From contig NVSI01000021.1 in assembly GCA_002401195.1 (NCBI GenBank), forward strand, positions 3,122 through 12,721: a stretch of DNA of 9,600 nt, written 5' to 3'. How positions within the stretch are numbered: the stretch's first letter is position 1; the number at the start of each line of letters is the position of its first letter. Positions 7,162 through 9,600 of this stretch are shown in pieces. Position numbers and translations under genes: made by a program. The DNA comes from Alphaproteobacteria bacterium (GTDB lineage: Bacteria; Pseudomonadota; Alphaproteobacteria; Micavibrionales; UBA1664). The notes under the pieces were generated by a model that was given only the letters and a program-made list of their open reading frames with translations, was not told the DNA's origin and searched no databases.

Positions 7162-7392
7162 ATGCTTATTACTCATCCCTATATATCAGACATGCACGTT
7201 GAAGAAGCGCGCCTTCCTGATGGAACTTACGACCGTGTTCTTGTTGTTCGCGCGAATAAAAAACGTCCTGAATTCCTGTCCGCAGGGAACGATAATGCAA
7301 TGGACGAATTGCTTCGCCAACTTAAATCACTCGACACGCTTGCAAAACACGGTTTTGCAGACTTTCAGCGCGTTGAAATTCGCGATCAATAA
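7162..7392 (+). CDS. Small uncharacterised protein, 76 residues
   Basis: Not recognised. The start is strongly supported: AAGGAG at 7149-7154 lies 7 bases before the ATG. The product is soluble, with no hydrophobic segment. The first half (about 10-37) looks beta-rich, with EEARLPDGTYDRVLVVRANK. A polar turn PEFLSAGNDN (36-45) follows, then an amphipathic helix MDELLRQLKSLDTLAKHG (47-64) and a short strand FQRVEIRDQ at the end. The third-base pattern resembles ffh rather than the AT-rich gene downstream, so it looks native. The gene stands alone between a candidate promoter and a strong terminator, so it is probably monocistronic. The beta-then-helix plan would suit a small binding or regulatory protein, but no DNA-binding or catalytic motif is visible. 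Confidence 0.75.
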   Translation: MLITHPYISDMHVEEARLPDGTYDRVLVVRANKKRPEFLSAGNDNAMDELLRQLKSLDTLAKHGFADFQRVEIRDQ

Positions 7393-7418
7393 AACAATAA
7401 AGACGCCACACTCATGAA

Positions 7419-7458
7419 ATGCCGCTTTGCCCAGTCATAAAGCGGCGTTCTTTTCCTT
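7419..7458 (+). terminator. Intrinsic terminator after the 76-residue gene
   Basis: GCCGCTTT (7421-7428) pairs perfectly with AAAGCGGC (7439-7446) around a 10-base loop. The stem can extend by one wobble pair and one A-T pair outward. It is followed by the T-rich tail TTCTTTTCCTT (7448-7458). This should end the transcript of the small gene and insulate it from the promoter that starts on the tail's last two T residues. Confidence 0.82.
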
Positions 7459-7486
7459 GACACGCATAGTGTTATAGCGGTATAAA
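7457..7486 (+). promoter_or_regulatory. Near-consensus sigma70 promoter upstream of the orphan membrane gene and ffh
   Basis: TTGACA (7457-7462) is a perfect -35 and TATAAA (7481-7486) is one base from a perfect -10, with an 18-base spacer. Transcription would begin near 7493. This is by far the strongest promoter in the window and fits constant high expression of ffh. Its -35 shares two T residues with the tail of the preceding terminator, so the two elements are packed with no gap. Confidence 0.68.
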
Positions 7487-7492
7487 CCACTC

Positions 7493-7594
7493 AAATTTCA
7501 CGTACTGAACGAATTTTCAGTGCTTAACGGTACACCCAAGTCGGCGATTACGCTCACTAGGGCGCCACTATTTTTATAAGGTTTTGAAAGATTT
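7493..7594 (+). other. Structured leader (about 100 bases) with hairpin
   Basis: The stretch between the predicted transcription start and the orphan gene has no open frame of note. GTACTGAA (7502-7509) and TTCAGTGC (7516-7523) form an 8-pair stem (one G-T wobble) with loop CGAATT. Further on GGCG (7543-7546) can pair with CGCC (7563-7566), and CACTA is directly repeated at 7555-7559 and 7566-7570. No SRP RNA signature (GGAAG-type internal loop) or known riboswitch core is visible. It could be an untranslated leader, a small RNA or the end of an inserted cassette. Confidence 0.4.
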
Positions 7595-8086
7595 ATGATC
7601 TTTTTTAAATATAAAACATTAGCAGAAAGACTTCATAACAACGAAGTCTCAGAAAAGCAGCAAATGATATATTTGTGGCTCAATTCTGTTCTATGGGCGC
7701 TCGCCTATACGGCATCTGCTGGCTATTCAATCTGGGGCGATTCTGCACCGTTGAATATTTTTGATTACCTCACTGACATACTAATGCTAATCACGGTCTC
7801 AACATGCATCATCTTACCTTATAAAATTAACAGTAAAAATGATGGAAAGAATTTTATCTCTCGTTACGTTTGTTTATCTTTTCCAATCACTTTTTTAACT
7901 TTTATTTGCATGGTTATATTAGCAATTTTAACAGTTGTTTTTGAATTTTATTTTTTTGGCGATGTTATTGAAACATTGCAAACATCACCATCAACACTTG
8001 TCATTATAATTCCATTATTTCTTATTATTATATATCTTTACACAAACGCGTTTAAAATCGCATCTGGCCAAAAGGAAGTCAAATAA
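7595..8086 (+). CDS. AT-rich orphan four-helix membrane protein wedged before ffh
   Basis: 163 residues, no named family recognised. A charged N-terminus (KYKTLAERLHNNEVSEKQQ, 5-23) is followed by four hydrophobic segments at about 25-45, 57-76, 92-118 and 134-151. A polar loop KINSKNDGKNFISRY (77-91) and a short basic tail (ASGQKEVK) lie outside the membrane. By the positive-inside rule, both ends and the middle loop are probably cytoplasmic. Composition is unusual: bases 7801-8040 hold 58 G or C of 240 by hand count (24 percent), far below ffh, with frequent ATA and TTA-type codons. Only a weak GAAAG precedes the ATG. Its last codons contain the ffh ribosome binding site AAGGAAG, and its TAA abuts the ffh ATG. 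Composition and position suggest recent acquisition, though membrane proteins are often T-rich anyway. Confidence 0.75.
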   Translation: MIFFKYKTLAERLHNNEVSEKQQMIYLWLNSVLWALAYTASAGYSIWGDSAPLNIFDYLTDILMLITVSTCIILPYKINSKNDGKNFISRYVCLSFPITFLTFICMVILAILTVVFEFYFFGDVIETLQTSPSTLVIIIPLFLIIIYLYTNAFKIASGQKEVK

Positions 8087-9600
8087 ATGTTCGACTCTCT
8101 TTCTGACAAATTAGGATCCGTATTCGACGGGCTGCGTGGGCGCAAGACGCTTGGCGAGAGTGACGTTAACGTTGCCGCGCGTGAAATCCGCATGGCCTTG
8201 CTTGAGGCTGATGTTGCCTTGTCCGTTGTCAAAGACTTTATCCAGACAATCAAAGACCAAGCGATTGGCCAAAATGTCATTAAAACCGTCTCACCAACTC
8301 AACAAATCATCAAGATCGTTAACGACGCTCTTGTTGAAATGCTTGGCGGAACGGATGGCGAGACAGAATTAAACCTTACTGGAACTGCGCCCTCTCCATT
8401 CCTTATGGTTGGATTGCAAGGATCTGGTAAAACGACCTCTACGGGTAAAATCGCAAAATTCCTAAAGGATAAACACAATAAAAAGATCCTGATGGCGTCT
8501 TTGGATATTTATCGCCCAGCGGCGCAGAAACAGCTTGCGGTCCTTGGTGAGCAAACTGGCGTTGATACACTTCCTATCGTTGACGGACAAAAACCCGTCG
8601 AGATTGCAAAGCGCGCATTAAAAGAAGCCAAACTTGGCGGATATGACATTGTATTCCTTGATACGGCGGGACGTTTATCAATCGATGATGACTTAATGCG
8701 CGAACTTGAACAGGTTCGCGACGCGGTTAACCCCGTTGAAACGCTTCTTCTTGCCGATGCGATGACAGGGCAAGACGCCGTTCAAACCGCGACAGAATTC
8801 GATAAACGTATTGGATTAACCGGAATCATGTTAACCCGCGTAGACGGCGATGCACGTGGCGGTGCGGCCATGTCCATGCGCGGCGTGACGGGCAAACCTA
8901 TCAAATTGCTTGGAACAGGTGAAAAACTGGACGAGATCGAAGTCTTTCACCCTGATCGTATTGCAGGCCGCATCCTTGGCATGGGTGATGTTGTGTCCTT
9001 GGTTGAAAAGGCCGCCCAAACAATCGACGAAGACGACGCCCGTAAAATGGCCGAGAAATTCAAAAAAGGACAATTCGACCTTGATGATTTCGCAAAACAA
9101 TTAAAACAGCTTCGGTCCATGGGCGGCATGGGCGCGATGATGAAAATGATCCCTGGCCTCAATAAAATGTCAGGCATGTTGGATCAGGCCGGCATGGACG
9201 ATGGAATGGTCAAAAAACAAGAAGCCATGTTGTCATCAATGACAAAAGGAGAGCGCGCGACACCATCATTATTGAACGCCTCACGCCGTCGTCGTATCGC
9301 AAAAGGGTCTGGAACAACGGTTCAAGACCTCAACAAATTGCTTAAACAATTTACTCAGATGCAAAAAATGATGAAGCAGATGAAGAAAATGGGTATGGGC
9401 GGCATGATGAAGTCACTCAAAGGCATGATGGGTGGAAACCCACAAATGGACGACATGATGTCTCAAATGGAAAACGAAATGGGCGGCGGCGACGCGCAAA
9501 TGAGTGGAAATCCACTTGGCGACAACCCGTTTCTTGGTTCCGGTGGTGGAATACCACAAGGTTTACCACCTGAATTAATGGGTGGGTTAAGTGGCGGGGG
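8087..9600 (+). CDS. ffh: Signal recognition particle protein Ffh (3' end cut off by window edge)
   Basis: 504 codons are open from the ATG at 8087 to the edge. This is the GTPase and signal-sequence-binding subunit of SRP, which works with SRP RNA and FtsY. The N domain covers about 1-95. The G domain has G1 GLQGSGKTT (109-117), the DIYRPAA block (140-146), G3 DTAGR (192-196), G4 TRVDGDARGG (250-259) and closing GTGEK (276-280). The methionine-rich M domain (about 300-445) contains the RNA-binding helix SRRRRIAKGSG (399-409). After about 447 comes a Gly/Met/Asn/Pro-rich tail, already longer than the whole E. coli protein (453 residues). The start is firm: AAGGAAG at 8072-8078 lies 8 bases upstream, inside the preceding gene, whose TAA abuts the ATG. 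No separate promoter is visible between the two genes. In many Alphaproteobacteria rpsP, rimM and trmD follow; that lies outside. Confidence 0.98.
   Translation, partial: MFDSLSDKLGSVFDGLRGRKTLGESDVNVAAREIRMALLEADVALSVVKDFIQTIKDQAIGQNVIKTVSPTQQIIKIVNDALVEMLGGTDGETELNLTGTAPSPFLMVGLQGSGKTTSTGKIAKFLKDKHNKKILMASLDIYRPAAQKQLAVLGEQTGVDTLPIVDGQKPVEIAKRALKEAKLGGYDIVFLDTAGRLSIDDDLMRELEQVRDAVNPVETLLLADAMTGQDAVQTATEFDKRIGLTGIMLTRVDGDARGGAAMSMRGVTGKPIKLLGTGEKLDEIEVFHPDRIAGRILGMGDVVSLVEKAAQTIDEDDARKMAEKFKKGQFDLDDFAKQLKQLRSMGGMGAMMKMIPGLNKMSGMLDQAGMDDGMVKKQEAMLSSMTKGERATPSLLNASRRRRIAKGSGTTVQDLNKLLKQFTQMQKMMKQMKKMGMGGMMKSLKGMMGGNPQMDDMMSQMENEMGGGDAQMSGNPLGDNPFLGSGGGIPQGLPPELMGGLSGG

Noticed and set aside
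7522..7528. Integron attC-type recombination core (GCTTAAC) near the orphan membrane gene
   Set aside because: GCTTAAC fits one half-site pattern, but no matching GTTRRRY partner is found at a suitable distance in the surrounding sequence, and no integrase is visible.
7493..7594. SRP RNA (ffs) gene next to ffh
   Set aside because: The genomic neighbourhood made this tempting, but the conserved GGAAG-type loop and AGCAG motifs of bacterial SRP RNA are absent and the stems are too short.

Overview
The window looks like a chromosomal housekeeping segment of an alphaproteobacterium with moderately low GC. The main reasons are an intact SRP GTPase pair (Ffh and FtsY), an Ffh G4 region reading TRVDGDARGG, and a UbiK/BMFP-family gene overlapping a YbjN-like gene, an order I associate with Alphaproteobacteria. 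The taxon is an inference from protein sequence; there is no rRNA or other marker to confirm it. I see no CRISPR array, tRNA, rRNA or transposase.

Left and centre (1-6931): eight genes all lie on the minus strand with short gaps or overlaps, so they could form one long transcription unit. In transcription order they are: two uncharacterised multi-pass membrane proteins (6931-6392, 6391-6032), ftsY (6004-4838), an exporter-type ABC transporter with fused membrane and ATPase domains (4804-2993), amn encoding AMP nucleosidase (2980-1568), a membrane-anchored protein with a zinc-protease motif (1508-735), a UbiK-like ubiquinone accessory factor (within 715-449) and a YbjN-like protein that runs off the left edge (452-1).

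Right (6932-9600): a 230-base divergent intergenic region separates this block from plus-strand genes. First comes a small 76-residue orphan gene with a strong ribosome binding site, closed by a clear intrinsic terminator. Directly on the terminator tail begins a near-consensus promoter (TTGACA, 18 bases, TATAAA). It drives a structured leader of about 100 bases and then an AT-rich gene for an orphan four-helix membrane protein. The stop codon of that gene directly abuts the start of ffh, which runs off the right edge.

Functionally, Ffh and FtsY are the two GTPases of co-translational membrane targeting, sitting about 2 kb apart on opposite strands. The other genes cover export (ABC), purine nucleotide turnover (amn) and quinone biosynthesis (UbiK). 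The most unusual part is the segment 7457-8086. A compositionally foreign-looking membrane protein gene, with its own strong promoter and hairpin leader, is wedged between a terminator and the essential ffh gene, so ffh appears to be expressed by read-through from it. Nothing here is a clear new defence or mobile system. The best leads are that orphan gene, the putative membrane zinc protease and the two unknown membrane proteins ahead of ftsY.
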